From Pseudomonas sp. KUIN-1 (GTDB lineage Bacteria; Pseudomonadota; Gammaproteobacteria; Pseudomonadales; Pseudomonadaceae), in the NCBI RefSeq assembly GCF_009176725.1, contig NZ_AP020337.1, forward strand, positions 4,967,501 through 5,031,500: 64,000 bases of DNA, read 5' to 3'. Both the position numbers and the translations under genes were made by a program. Positions within the stretch are counted from its first letter, which is position 1, and each line of letters starts with the position of its first letter. Below the pieces are notes generated by a model. The model did not search any database and was not told the origin of the DNA. It saw only the letters and a list, made by a program, of their open reading frames with translations. Below, piece by piece: positions 1 through 10,521 of this stretch.

Positions 1-1
1 C

Positions 2-1306
2 ATTCTGTACGCGTGGAAAGGTCTGGCAGGCGGCTACCCGGGGTTGTTTGCGCTGGTGCCGTATCAGGAAAAACTGTCGGAATACCGCAGCCTGGAAAAC
101 CGCGACCTGTGGGAATACCGGCTGAACCTGACTGCGGAAGAAACCGGGCGCATGGTCGAGCACGTCTGGGAGCTGAAACAGATCCGCTTCAGTTATTTCT
201 TCTTCGACGAAAACTGCTCCTACCGGCTGCTGGAATTGCTGCAGGTCGCCCGCCCGGGCCTGAAGCTTACCGATCAGTTCGGCCTGACCGCGATCCCGAC
301 CGATACGGTCAAGGCGATCAAGGCCGCCGGGCTGGTGGAGAAGATAGATTATCGCCCGTCACGCGAACGCGAGTTGCTGAGCCGCGCCGAACCGCTCGAT
401 GCAGACGAGCAACAGTGGGTATTGAAGGTCAGCGCCGATCAGAAACAGCTGCACAACAGCGAGTACCTCGCGCAGCCCAAAGAACGCCGCGCGTTGATTC
501 AGGACGCCGCCTACCGTCTGGAACGCTACCGCGCCAACGGTCTTGAGCGCGACACGCAGCGCTCGCAACGCAGCTTCGAGCTGTTGCAGGCGATCAATCA
601 GAACCCGCCGCCACAACTGGACATCCCGCGCCCCGGCCTGCCGGAAGAAGGCCATGAATCACGTACCTGGCAGCTGGGAGCGGGCACCCGCGGTGACAAG
701 GCGTTTGCCGAATATGGCCTGCGCATGGCCTACCACGACCTGAACGACAACGCCTATGGCTTCCCGCTGGGTGCGCAGATCGAGATTCTTCAGCTCAAGG
801 TGCGCCAATATGAAGGCAACGACTGGCAGGTGCAGCAACTGGACCTGGCGACCATTCGCTCGCTGACTCCGCGTACCGAGCTGCTGAAACCCTGGTCATG
901 GCAAGTTACCGGCGGCCTGGAGCGGGTTCTCGGCAGGCATGGCGACGAGAACCTCGTCAGCCATGTCAACGGTGGTGGCGGCGGCACCTGGAAACTGACC
1001 GACGACATGCTCGGCTTTGCACTGGGCACGGTGCGGGTCGAGCACAACAACGATTTCGCCGAATTCATCTCCCCCGCTGCGGGCTTTAACACTGGCCTGC
1101 TGTGGCGCAACCCGCTGGGCAACCTGAGCCTGGAAGCCAAGGGCGACTATTTCACCAATGGCGAAGTGCGCCGCAGCGTCAGCCTCAACCAGCAATGGGA
1201 GCTGTCCCGCAACCTCGGCCTGCGCCTGAGCGCCCAGCGCGAATTCAGCCAGATGAGCTCGCCACAGAATGAAGTGATGCTTGAGGTGAAGTGGTATCAC
1301 TACTGA
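2..1306 (+). CDS. DUF4105 (Lnb N-terminal domain-like) envelope protein, 5' end missing
   Basis: The reading frame is open from the first bases of the window, so the start lies upstream; 434 residues are visible. The text around residues 10-130 (LYAWKGLAGGYPGLFALVPY, then FFFDENCSYRLLELL) is the hallmark of DUF4105, a periplasmic cysteine-peptidase-like family; the N/C pair in DENCSYRL is the conserved core. The last 200 residues look like beta strands ending in an aromatic residue (VKWYHY), suggesting an outer-membrane-associated C-terminal region. The substrate is unknown. Family call is firm, function is not. Confidence 0.8.
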   Translation: MLYAWKGLAGGYPGLFALVPYQEKLSEYRSLENRDLWEYRLNLTAEETGRMVEHVWELKQIRFSYFFFDENCSYRLLELLQVARPGLKLTDQFGLTAIPTDTVKAIKAAGLVEKIDYRPSRERELLSRAEPLDADEQQWVLKVSADQKQLHNSEYLAQPKERRALIQDAAYRLERYRANGLERDTQRSQRSFELLQAINQNPPPQLDIPRPGLPEEGHESRTWQLGAGTRGDKAFAEYGLRMAYHDLNDNAYGFPLGAQIEILQLKVRQYEGNDWQVQQLDLATIRSLTPRTELLKPWSWQVTGGLERVLGRHGDENLVSHVNGGGGGTWKLTDDMLGFALGTVRVEHNNDFAEFISPAAGFNTGLLWRNPLGNLSLEAKGDYFTNGEVRRSVSLNQQWELSRNLGLRLSAQREFSQMSSPQNEVMLEVKWYHY

Positions 1307-1439
1307 CCGGCTCGGTGGAAACGGCCGGCAGTGTGTCGCGAAAATAAAAGCACACTGCCATTACACGTTCCCTACATCGCTTTTACGAATAACTCACAAA
1401 TTACCTTCTAGACTCCTCTCATAAGCAGAGGGAATCACC

Positions 1440-1793
1440 ATGAAGCGGTATTGGCTGTTGTTGTCGCTGGCCATCGTGCTGGCGGGTTGTCAGTCCACCC
1501 GTGACCAGATGCTGGCCGAGGGTTATCCGCCGGGCTTTGCAGACGGCTATCAGGATGGTTGCAGCAGCGGCAGGGACGCAGCAGGCGCCACGACCGGCCA
1601 ATTCCGCAAAAACGTACCCCGTTACTTGAAAGACAAGCTCTACGCCCAGGGCTGGACCGATGGCTTTCGTCAGTGCGAGACCTCGCAGGACAATCGCGAC
1701 CGGCTTGATCCTGGCCAGGTCTTCAATGAGCGTGATCGCGCCTGGGAGCAGGAAAAGACCCGCAGTGCCGCCAAGGCCTATCGTCCGAACTGA
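1440..1793 (+). CDS. Small secreted lipoprotein, unknown function
   Basis: 117 residues. A Lys/Arg start and hydrophobic stretch lead into a lipobox LAGC with the lipidated cysteine at position 17, so it is predicted to be a lipoprotein. The mature part is rich in Gly, Tyr and Asp (GYPPGFADGYQDGCSSG) and repeats a G-[YW]-x-D-G pattern (GYQDG, GWTDG), which resembles small Pseudomonas lipoproteins of unknown role. It has an AGAGGGAA ribosome site just upstream. It lies between a DUF4105 gene and a Gre-type gene on the same strand, with gaps over 70 bp, so co-transcription is uncertain. Confidence 0.75.
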   Translation: MKRYWLLLSLAIVLAGCQSTRDQMLAEGYPPGFADGYQDGCSSGRDAAGATTGQFRKNVPRYLKDKLYAQGWTDGFRQCETSQDNRDRLDPGQVFNERDRAWEQEKTRSAAKAYRPN

Positions 1794-1867
1794 CCCGCAA
1801 AGCGTGGAAAATCGACGAAACCAATGATGTCCTGCTGTGGCCCAAAGCCTATTAGGGAGGACTTTTC

Positions 1868-2365
1868 ATGAGCCGCGCATTCGTAAACGAAGACAACGCT
1901 GCCGCCGAGGCCGAACAACCGGTAGAGCGGCTGGTCAGCACACAGATCAACTACGTCACTGCCGAAGGCCTGACCCTGTTGAAGAAACACGTCGGCAGCC
2001 TGCAGGCGCAGCACAGTACGCAAACTGCGTTGGGCGAAGCGGCGGACAAGCAACGACTGGCCGACCTGGAACGCGACCTGCGCTACTTCAACCAGCGCCT
2101 GCAAAGCGCGCAGGTCGTTGCACCGGCCGTGTCGACCGAAAAAGTGCAGATCGGCAGTTGGGTGACGTTCGCGGATGAACAGGATAACCGCCAGCGCGTG
2201 CATCTGGTCGGAGAGGATCAGGCCGATGCAGCCAACGGGCTGATCAATTGGGGATCGCCACTGGGCCGCGCCCTGATCGGCGCACAGAAAGGCGATGAAG
2301 TGTTGTGGCAGCGCCCGGCAGGCGATCAGTCGATTGAAGTGCTGCTGATCGAACCTGACGCGTGA
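1868..2365 (+). CDS. GreA/GreB-family transcription factor with a shortened coiled-coil tip
   Basis: 165 residues. An N-terminal Glu/Gln/Leu-rich coiled coil (about 35-85) is followed by an FKBP-like C-terminal domain (VQIGSWVTFADE; INWGSPLGRALIGAQKGDEV), the two-part plan of Gre factors that enter the RNA polymerase secondary channel. The C-terminal SPLGRAL..AQKGDEV segment is diagnostic. Odd point: canonical Gre proteins carry an acidic GDLxENAEY tip that provides the catalytic acidic residues; here that place reads TALGEAADKQR, shorter and without the ENAEY motif. It may therefore act as a modulator rather than a cleavage factor. The ribosome site GGGAGGA sits close before the ATG. Confidence 0.8.
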   Translation: MSRAFVNEDNAAAEAEQPVERLVSTQINYVTAEGLTLLKKHVGSLQAQHSTQTALGEAADKQRLADLERDLRYFNQRLQSAQVVAPAVSTEKVQIGSWVTFADEQDNRQRVHLVGEDQADAANGLINWGSPLGRALIGAQKGDEVLWQRPAGDQSIEVLLIEPDA

Positions 2366-2384
2366 GCCAGGCCAGCCAACGGCA

Positions 2385-2410
2385 GCGCCGCTCCTTGCAA
2401 GGAGCGGCGC
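2385..2410. terminator. Perfect 13-bp-arm palindrome between convergent genes
   Basis: The 26-base sequence is a perfect inverted repeat with arms GCGCCGCTCCTTG and its complement and no spacer. It lies between the stop codons of the Gre-type gene (+) and ettA (-). There is no T tract on either side, so it could be a weak bidirectional terminator or a 3'-end stabilising hairpin. Confidence 0.5.
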
Positions 2411-2425
2411 GTGCCTGAACGCTGA

Positions 2426-4090
<1,665 letters not shown>

Positions 4091-4472
4091 GAAATGAAAA
4101 CCTAGCGTCTGTAATGAGGACCGATTTGGGTAACGAGCTTAAAGCTCCGGCCGGAAAAAAGCTTTTATTTGTCCTTGAGACTTGCCGCGGGACCGTTCCG
4201 AGCCTTGAATAAACTCAGTTGGAAACCTGTCGGGCAGTGCTGGCAAATATAAAGCCTGATCGATATTGCAAAAAGTGGAGTCACTCATGCAGGAGTCGGT
4301 GGAGACCACGCGTTGCGCAAAGCTACCCGAATGCTGCGTGCAGGGCAAACGATACGGCCCAACGGGACTGGCACTTTGCCACAACTAAAGGCATGCTAGC
4401 CGCCCTCTTTGGGCGACCCGCCTATTTTACATAAAGCACCACTGCTTCAGTCCAGCAGTCAGGAACAGCGAT
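4091..4472. other. Intergenic gap between ettA and morA
   Basis: 382 bases between divergent genes. It holds short inverted repeats (GAGCTTAAAGCTC near 4135 and a GGCCGG-rich hairpin) and an A/T-rich patch, presumably the promoters of ettA and morA. A 35-codon ATG ORF at 4287 has no good ribosome site and no recognisable product; I do not call it. Confidence 0.5.
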
Positions 4473-7400
4473 TTGCCCACTTCAACGCCTCTGTCGTCAT
4501 CCAGTGTCGCTACAGACAGTGCGACCAGGCCTCTGCGTGGGTCAGTGAAAGGCGTGTTGGCGGGTCTGGTTCTGGTGGTGCTTGCCCTGTTGCTCTGGCA
4601 ACTGATCGAGCAGTTTCACCAGACTCAGGAGCGTCAGCGTCAGCGCAGTCTGGAGTACAGCGTGCAGCTGTCCGACCGGATGAGTCTGAACATGGCGCTC
4701 AAGGCGCAGATCGCCATGAACCTGCTGGACGAGGCGCTCTCCTCCGGGGAGCAGCTGGAGCAGCCGACGACGCTGGTGAACCTGCGCACTGCCCTGCCCG
4801 CGCTGCGCAGCGTCGCCCGCCTGAACCCGGCGGGTGAGATTGTCAGTGACAGCGCCGAGGCCTCGCGCGACGCTGAGTTTCTCGGACGGGCCATGAAACA
4901 GGCGCGAGGTCGCCCCTACTTCTATACCAACTCCGAAGACGGCAACCAGATTTATATACTGATTCGCCTGGGCAACGGCGTGAGCGGCGATTACTGGGCA
5001 TTGCGCGTGGCGCCCGACGCTTTGAAGGAACTTGCCAGCCAGCCGGCTCAGGACTTTCAGTACCTGTGGCGTCTCGAACAGCGCAAGACGCAGCGGGTCA
5101 TTCTCCATGAACCGGTGGCCGCCAACGACGCGGACAGTGGCCTGTCCGACACCATTCTGCTTCAGCCGCTGAGCAACAGTGACTGGCAACTGCGGGGGCT
5201 GTTCGACACCTACAAGGCCCGCAGCGAACTGCTTGCGCCGCTGATCGGCAAGTGCCTGATCGGCGTGCTGCTGTCGATCCTGCCGTTGATCGCGCTGATG
5301 AGCCTGCGCAGACGCCAGCGCCAGATGCTGCAAAGCCGACGCCGCTACCGGGATATCTTCGAGGGCGCGGGCGTCGCAATCTGTGTCATGGACATGTCCG
5401 GCCTGCAGGAACAACTGGAAGCACTCGAGGTCATGAACGGCGAGGACTTCGAGCGTCTGCTCAAAAGCCAGCCCGCCTCCCTGAAACGCCTGTTGCAGCA
5501 ATTGCGCATCAGCGAACTCAACGAAGTCGCTCTGAGCCTGCTGGACATCGAGCACCGCGAACAGGCATGGCAACCGTTGATCGAGGGTGAATCGCGCTCG
5601 CGTCCGGGGGTCGGCATTCCGATCATTCAGGCGGTTCTCGCCGGACAGCCGCGACTGGAACTGGAAATCTGCCTGACCCGTGCAGGCGGTCAGGATCAGC
5701 ACCTGTGGCTGGTCATGCGCCTGCCCGAGACACGCGGCGACTTCGATGCCGTCATTCTCAGCATTGGTGATATCACCAGCCGTAAACAGGTCGAGCTGTC
5801 GTTGCTGGACCGCGAGAGCTTCTGGTCCGACGTGGTCCAGACCGTTCCCGACCATCTGTACGTTCAGGACGTGCTCAGCCAGCGGGTGATCTACAGCAAC
5901 CACCACTTCGGCTACACGCTGGGTTACAGCAAGTCAGAACTGCACGCCATGGGCGAGTTCTTCTGGGAAGTCCTGCTGCACCCCGACGACGCCCGACACT
6001 ATCAGGACATGCGCCTGCGCCAGCGTCACCATGGGCACAATGAATTACTGCAAAGCGTGTTGCGCTTTCGGGACCGCGAGAGCAACTGGCGGAGCTTCGA
6101 CATTCGCGAACAGGCACTGGCCTGGGACGCAGAACACCGGGTCACCCGCATCATCGGCATTGCCAAGGACATTACCGAGCAGGTCGCGTCCAGCCAGTCG
6201 CTGCGTGACAGCGAACAGCGTTACCGCATGCTCGCCGAAAGCATCAGTGACGTGATTTTCTCCACCGACGGCCGGCTGGCAGTCAACTACGTCAGCCCTT
6301 CGGTAGAACGTGCGCTGGGCTACAGCGCCGAGTGGATCATACAGAACGGCTGGTCCGCCGCGATTGCCAACCCCCAGCAAATAGTCGGTTTTGATGCGCT
6401 CATGAGCCGCATCGACAAGGTCCTCGACAAACCTCAGGAACTCGCCAGGCTGCGCGAAGAAGTCACCACCCGAATGTTCCTGTTCGACTGCCTGCGTGCC
6501 GACGGTCGCAAGATCCCGGTGGAACTGCGCGTGGTGCTGGTGTGGGGCGAACACGGCAATTTCGAGGGCATCTTCGGCGTGGGCCGGGACATCAGTCAGC
6601 AGCGTCGGGCCGAGAAAGACCTGCGCATGGCTGCCACTGTATTCGAGCATTCGACATCCGCCATCCTGATTACCGACCCCGCCGGCTATATCGTGCAGGC
6701 CAACGAGGCCTTTACCCGTGTCAGTGGCTATGAAGTGGCTCAGGTGCTCGATCAGTTGCCGGGCATGCTCACCGTGGAATCAGAACAGGAAACCCGCCTG
6801 CGCCACATTCTCAGGCAGTTGAACGGACAAGGCACGTGGGAAGGTGAAATCCGGCTCAAGCGCCGTAACGGCGAACACTACCCGGCCTGGGTCGGCATTA
6901 CCGCAGTCCTCGACGACGAAGGCGATCTGGCCAGCTACGTGTGCTTCTTCAGCGATATCAGCGAACGCAAGGCCAGCGAGGACCGTATCCACCGTCTGGC
7001 CTACTACGACGCGCTGACTCACCTGCCCAACCGCACCCTGTTCCAGGATCGCCTGCATTCGGCGCTGCAGCACGCCGAGCGCCAACAGGCCTGGGTCGTG
7101 CTGATGTTCCTCGACCTCGACCGCTTCAAACCGATCAACGACTCCCTGGGGCATGCCGCGGGCGACCGGATGCTGCAGGAAATGGCCACGCGGCTGCTCG
7201 CCTGTGTGTCGGTGGATGACACCGTGGCCCGCATGGGCGGTGATGAGTTCACCCTGCTGCTGGAACCGGATGAAAGCCGTGAAGCGGCGCTGAATCGCGC
7301 CATTCACGTCGCCGAACGCATTCTGACCAGCCTGATCACGCCGTTCGTGCTGGAAGGCCGCGAGTTCTTTGTGACCGCCAGTATCGGCATCGCACTCAGC

Positions 7401-8309
7401 CCGCAGGACGGCAAGGAACTGAGTCAGTTGATGAAGAACGCCGACACGGCGATGTATCACGCCAAAGAGCGCGGCAAGAACAACTTCCAGTTCTATCAGG
7501 CCGACATGAACGCGACCGCGCTGGAGCGTCTGGAGCTGGAAAGCGACTTGCGCCACGCCCTGGAGCAGAAGGAGTTCACCCTCTTCTACCAACCGCAGTT
7601 CAGCGGCGACGGCAAACGCCTGACGGGCGCGGAAGCCCTGTTGCGCTGGCGCCATCCGCGCCGCGGGCTGGTGCCGCCCAACGACTTCATCCCGGTGCTC
7701 GAAGAGCTCGGGCTGGTCGTGGAAGTCGGCGACTGGGTCCTGGCCGAAGCCTGCCGTCAACTCAAGCACTGGCATCAGGCCAGGGTTCGCGTGCCCAAGG
7801 TGTCGGTCAACATCTCGGCACGGCAGTTCTCGGACGGTCAGCTCGGTAAACGCATCGCCCACATACTCGAACAGGCCGGCCTGTCACCCGCCTGTCTGGA
7901 ACTGGAGCTGACCGAAAGCATCCTGATGCGCGAAGTCAACGAGGCCATGCAGATACTCGATGGCCTCAAGAACCTCGGCCTGAGTATCGCCGTCGATGAC
8001 TTCGGCACCGGCTACTCGTCGCTGAACTACCTCAAACAGTTCCCGATCGACGTGCTGAAGATCGACCGCACCTTCGTCGATGGCCTGCCGTCCGGAGAGC
8101 AGGACGCCCAGATCGCCCGCGCCATCATCGCCATGGCCCACAGCCTGAACCTCTCGGTGATCGCCGAAGGCGTAGAGACCCACGAGCAACTTGAGTTTCT
8201 CCGCGAACACGACTGCGACGAAGTCCAGGGCTACCTGTTCGGCCGCCCGATGCCACCTGCCCAGTTCGAAGCGCAATTCAGCAACGACGCGTTGTTCATG
8301 CTGGATTGA
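4473..8309 (+). CDS. morA: MorA: membrane PAS-GGDEF-EAL c-di-GMP enzyme
   Basis: 1278 residues, TTG start chosen because AGGAA lies 7 bases before it and no closer ATG fits. One transmembrane segment at about 27-46, a periplasmic sensor region to about 255, a second segment at about 256-277, then about four PAS domains (around 290-430, 450-570, 585-710, 715-835), a GGDEF domain with intact GGDEF at 922-926, and an EAL domain with EALLRW at 1054-1059, DDFGTG and AEGVE motifs. Both catalytic motifs are intact. The arginine of the RxxD inhibitory site before GGDEF is replaced (SVDD), so product inhibition by that site is doubtful. Size, architecture and position near glyA match MorA, a motility and biofilm regulator in pseudomonads. 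Confidence 0.9.
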   Translation: MPTSTPLSSSSVATDSATRPLRGSVKGVLAGLVLVVLALLLWQLIEQFHQTQERQRQRSLEYSVQLSDRMSLNMALKAQIAMNLLDEALSSGEQLEQPTTLVNLRTALPALRSVARLNPAGEIVSDSAEASRDAEFLGRAMKQARGRPYFYTNSEDGNQIYILIRLGNGVSGDYWALRVAPDALKELASQPAQDFQYLWRLEQRKTQRVILHEPVAANDADSGLSDTILLQPLSNSDWQLRGLFDTYKARSELLAPLIGKCLIGVLLSILPLIALMSLRRRQRQMLQSRRRYRDIFEGAGVAICVMDMSGLQEQLEALEVMNGEDFERLLKSQPASLKRLLQQLRISELNEVALSLLDIEHREQAWQPLIEGESRSRPGVGIPIIQAVLAGQPRLELEICLTRAGGQDQHLWLVMRLPETRGDFDAVILSIGDITSRKQVELSLLDRESFWSDVVQTVPDHLYVQDVLSQRVIYSNHHFGYTLGYSKSELHAMGEFFWEVLLHPDDARHYQDMRLRQRHHGHNELLQSVLRFRDRESNWRSFDIREQALAWDAEHRVTRIIGIAKDITEQVASSQSLRDSEQRYRMLAESISDVIFSTDGRLAVNYVSPSVERALGYSAEWIIQNGWSAAIANPQQIVGFDALMSRIDKVLDKPQELARLREEVTTRMFLFDCLRADGRKIPVELRVVLVWGEHGNFEGIFGVGRDISQQRRAEKDLRMAATVFEHSTSAILITDPAGYIVQANEAFTRVSGYEVAQVLDQLPGMLTVESEQETRLRHILRQLNGQGTWEGEIRLKRRNGEHYPAWVGITAVLDDEGDLASYVCFFSDISERKASEDRIHRLAYYDALTHLPNRTLFQDRLHSALQHAERQQAWVVLMFLDLDRFKPINDSLGHAAGDRMLQEMATRLLACVSVDDTVARMGGDEFTLLLEPDESREAALNRAIHVAERILTSLITPFVLEGREFFVTASIGIALSPQDGKELSQLMKNADTAMYHAKERGKNNFQFYQADMNATALERLELESDLRHALEQKEFTLFYQPQFSGDGKRLTGAEALLRWRHPRRGLVPPNDFIPVLEELGLVVEVGDWVLAEACRQLKHWHQARVRVPKVSVNISARQFSDGQLGKRIAHILEQAGLSPACLELELTESILMREVNEAMQILDGLKNLGLSIAVDDFGTGYSSLNYLKQFPIDVLKIDRTFVDGLPSGEQDAQIARAIIAMAHSLNLSVIAEGVETHEQLEFLREHDCDEVQGYLFGRPMPPAQFEAQFSNDALFMLD

Positions 8310-8448
8310 GGGCCAGTTCTCGCAACGTCGCCATCGTCCATTTGAACGATAGCCGAACCCTTGAATATGAGTAGACTTGAGCCACTGCCTCGCACAGCGT
8401 CGACGACAGCGAGCGCTCTACCCATAACAAAGAACACAAGGGGGTAGC

Positions 8449-9441
8449 ATGATCAGCGATACAACGTCCCTGGACAGTGTTTCCTGGCAGGTCGTGGAAG
8501 CCTTGAACAAGGTGATTCTCGCGCTTCAGACCGAGGTCAGCAGTGCGTCTATCTCTACGTTTCATCAACAGGCACTTGAGCGGGTGCGCGCGCTGGTGCA
8601 GTTCGACAAGGCCTGGTGGGGCAGATCCACCTGGCGTGACAACTGGCCCGTCGAGCACAGTTCCTTTTTGCTCGGCCTGCCCTCCGGTTACGCCGCCGAG
8701 TGGGAGCAACTCAAGACCTCGGATGCCAGCGTCGGCAGAATGCATCAGACCCAGGGCGTCTGTCAGGTCATTCACTGCACGGCAGCGGATGCCCCTCCCG
8801 CGCTTGCCGACCTCGGACGCCAGTACGACCTTTGCTTCGCGCTGGGCATAGTCCTGACCGACCCGCACACCCAGCAGGGCGTGCATTTGACGCTGTTTCG
8901 CTCGGCCGACCACACGCCCTTTTCGCCCTTGGACAAACGCCTGATCGAGTGGCTGATGCCGCATCTGATCGCCGCTGAACAGGCCAGTTATCTGCGCACG
9001 CTCACGACCCTGCGGGAAACGCAGGGGGCCTACGATGAGACCGCCATGGCGGTGAGTGATCGTTACGGCGTGCTGCTTTCCATGGAGCCTGCGTTCGCGT
9101 CGATGCTGGCCTCGGAATGGCCCGACAGGCCGTCCAATCGTCTGCCCCGACAGTGCAACCCTCAAGCGGGCTATTCGAGCCATAACCTGCACATCACGTC
9201 GCAGCCGGTGGGCGACCTCGTTCTATTGACGGCGCGCCGACGCAGCAGCCTGGAACTGTTGAGCACGCGCGAACTTCAGGTCGCCCGAGGCTTTGCGGTC
9301 GGACAGACGTACAAGGAAGTTGCACGCAACATCGGTATGTCGCCCTGCACCGTCCGGCACCACTTGAGAAAGATCTACAACAAGCTCGGTGTCACCCGTA
9401 AAGCGCAGATCGCCCAGTTACTGCATTTGACTGACGGCTGA
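8449..9441 (+). CDS. LuxR-family transcriptional regulator
   Basis: 330 residues with a C-terminal LuxR/GerE helix-turn-helix at about 265-325 (LLSTRELQVARGFA, TVRHHLRKIYNKLGV). The N-terminal 240 residues do not show the Trp/Tyr/Asp pattern of acyl-homoserine-lactone binding domains, so this is a LuxR-type regulator with an unknown sensor. AAGGGGG precedes the ATG. It is followed 97 bases later by a porin-like gene and then an amidase on the same strand; the obvious inference is that it controls them. Confidence 0.85.
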   Translation: MISDTTSLDSVSWQVVEALNKVILALQTEVSSASISTFHQQALERVRALVQFDKAWWGRSTWRDNWPVEHSSFLLGLPSGYAAEWEQLKTSDASVGRMHQTQGVCQVIHCTAADAPPALADLGRQYDLCFALGIVLTDPHTQQGVHLTLFRSADHTPFSPLDKRLIEWLMPHLIAAEQASYLRTLTTLRETQGAYDETAMAVSDRYGVLLSMEPAFASMLASEWPDRPSNRLPRQCNPQAGYSSHNLHITSQPVGDLVLLTARRRSSLELLSTRELQVARGFAVGQTYKEVARNIGMSPCTVRHHLRKIYNKLGVTRKAQIAQLLHLTDG

Positions 9442-9538
9442 CGCCAACGCGCTCTATCCCCATTTCCGGTTTTTCCAATAACTGCCACCCCGCAAGGGAG
9501 GGCTGTGCTCGCCCATAAAAATAACAAGGCACTTACCG

Positions 9539-10474
9539 ATGTCATTAAAAAACCACTTTCTCAGCGCTTCAGGGCTCGCCATGGCGATCCTGTGGTTATC
9601 GTCCACAGCGTGCGCCACCGAGAATGCGGCGCCCACGACAGCCGCTGGCGTTTTCGACTTTGGCGCAGGCTTCATGCCGCCCAACACCCCTAATGGCACC
9701 GTCGGCATGCGCATCAGCAACTACCACGCGGATGTCATCAAGGACAGCCACGGCAATGACAGCCCCAACGACTTCCAGATCAACGTCCTGGCGATCGGCC
9801 TCGCCTACTTGCGAATGACCGATCAGGCGTTTTTGGGGGCCCGCTATGGTTTCGCGGTGGTGCCGATCTTTTTCAAGATGGATGCAGACCTGGGCGTGAA
9901 CGTCGGGGGGCAACGGGTAGTCAGCGACAGCGCAGCGCTGTTTCGCCAGGCGGACCTGCAAGTGGTGCCGATCATCCTGGACTGGAAGCTCGGGCCGGGG
10001 CTGGGCATCAATACCCAACTGATGATTCAGGCGCCCACCGGGGACTATGACAAAAACCGCCTGGTCAGCCCTGGCACCCATCACTGGACGGTCTCTCCGC
10101 TGTTGAATGCGACCTACGTGTCACCCGGCGGCTTCGAGGTTTCCTCGAGTTTCCAGATCGATATAAACGCGCGTAACCCCGACACCGATTACCGCAGTGG
10201 CGTTGAGTACCGGCATGAGTTTGCAGTGGGCCAGCATGTCGGCGACTGGACCGTCGGCATCGGCGGCTACTACTACCGGCAGCTGTCGGACGACGACGCG
10301 CCGGGGCTGACCCGCGGCAATCGCGCGCGGGTACTCGCCGCAGGCCCTGCAGTGAGTTACTTCAAACCCGGCTCAGGTCTGCCGCCCATCTGGTTGCACG
10401 CCTACAAGGAGTTCGACGCCCGCAACCGTGCCGAGGGCTACACCGTGGCGCTGCGTACCGGCATCAGCTTTTAA
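9539..10474 (+). CDS. SphA / MetA-like outer-membrane protein
   Basis: 311 residues. A signal peptide with Ala-x-Ala-like cleavage near residue 26 (SSTACAT) precedes a beta-strand-rich protein with alternating aromatic residues. The openings VFDFGAGFMPPNTPNG and the strand set GIGGYYYRQLSDD match the family annotated as SphA or phenol-degradation MetA, putative outer-membrane channels for hydrophobic or aromatic substrates. It sits between a LuxR-type regulator and an amidase (48 bases to the amidase), which suggests uptake of an amide or aromatic compound hydrolysed by the next gene. Confidence 0.75.
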   Translation: MSLKNHFLSASGLAMAILWLSSTACATENAAPTTAAGVFDFGAGFMPPNTPNGTVGMRISNYHADVIKDSHGNDSPNDFQINVLAIGLAYLRMTDQAFLGARYGFAVVPIFFKMDADLGVNVGGQRVVSDSAALFRQADLQVVPIILDWKLGPGLGINTQLMIQAPTGDYDKNRLVSPGTHHWTVSPLLNATYVSPGGFEVSSSFQIDINARNPDTDYRSGVEYRHEFAVGQHVGDWTVGIGGYYYRQLSDDDAPGLTRGNRARVLAAGPAVSYFKPGSGLPPIWLHAYKEFDARNRAEGYTVALRTGISF

Positions 10475-10521
10475 GTGGCGTGCGCACCGCGACGACACGC
10501 TTTCAATCCTGGAGACGATCG

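Noticed and set aside
4287..4394. 35-codon ORF before morA
   Set aside because: No ribosome site or known relative; GC pattern does not favour it.
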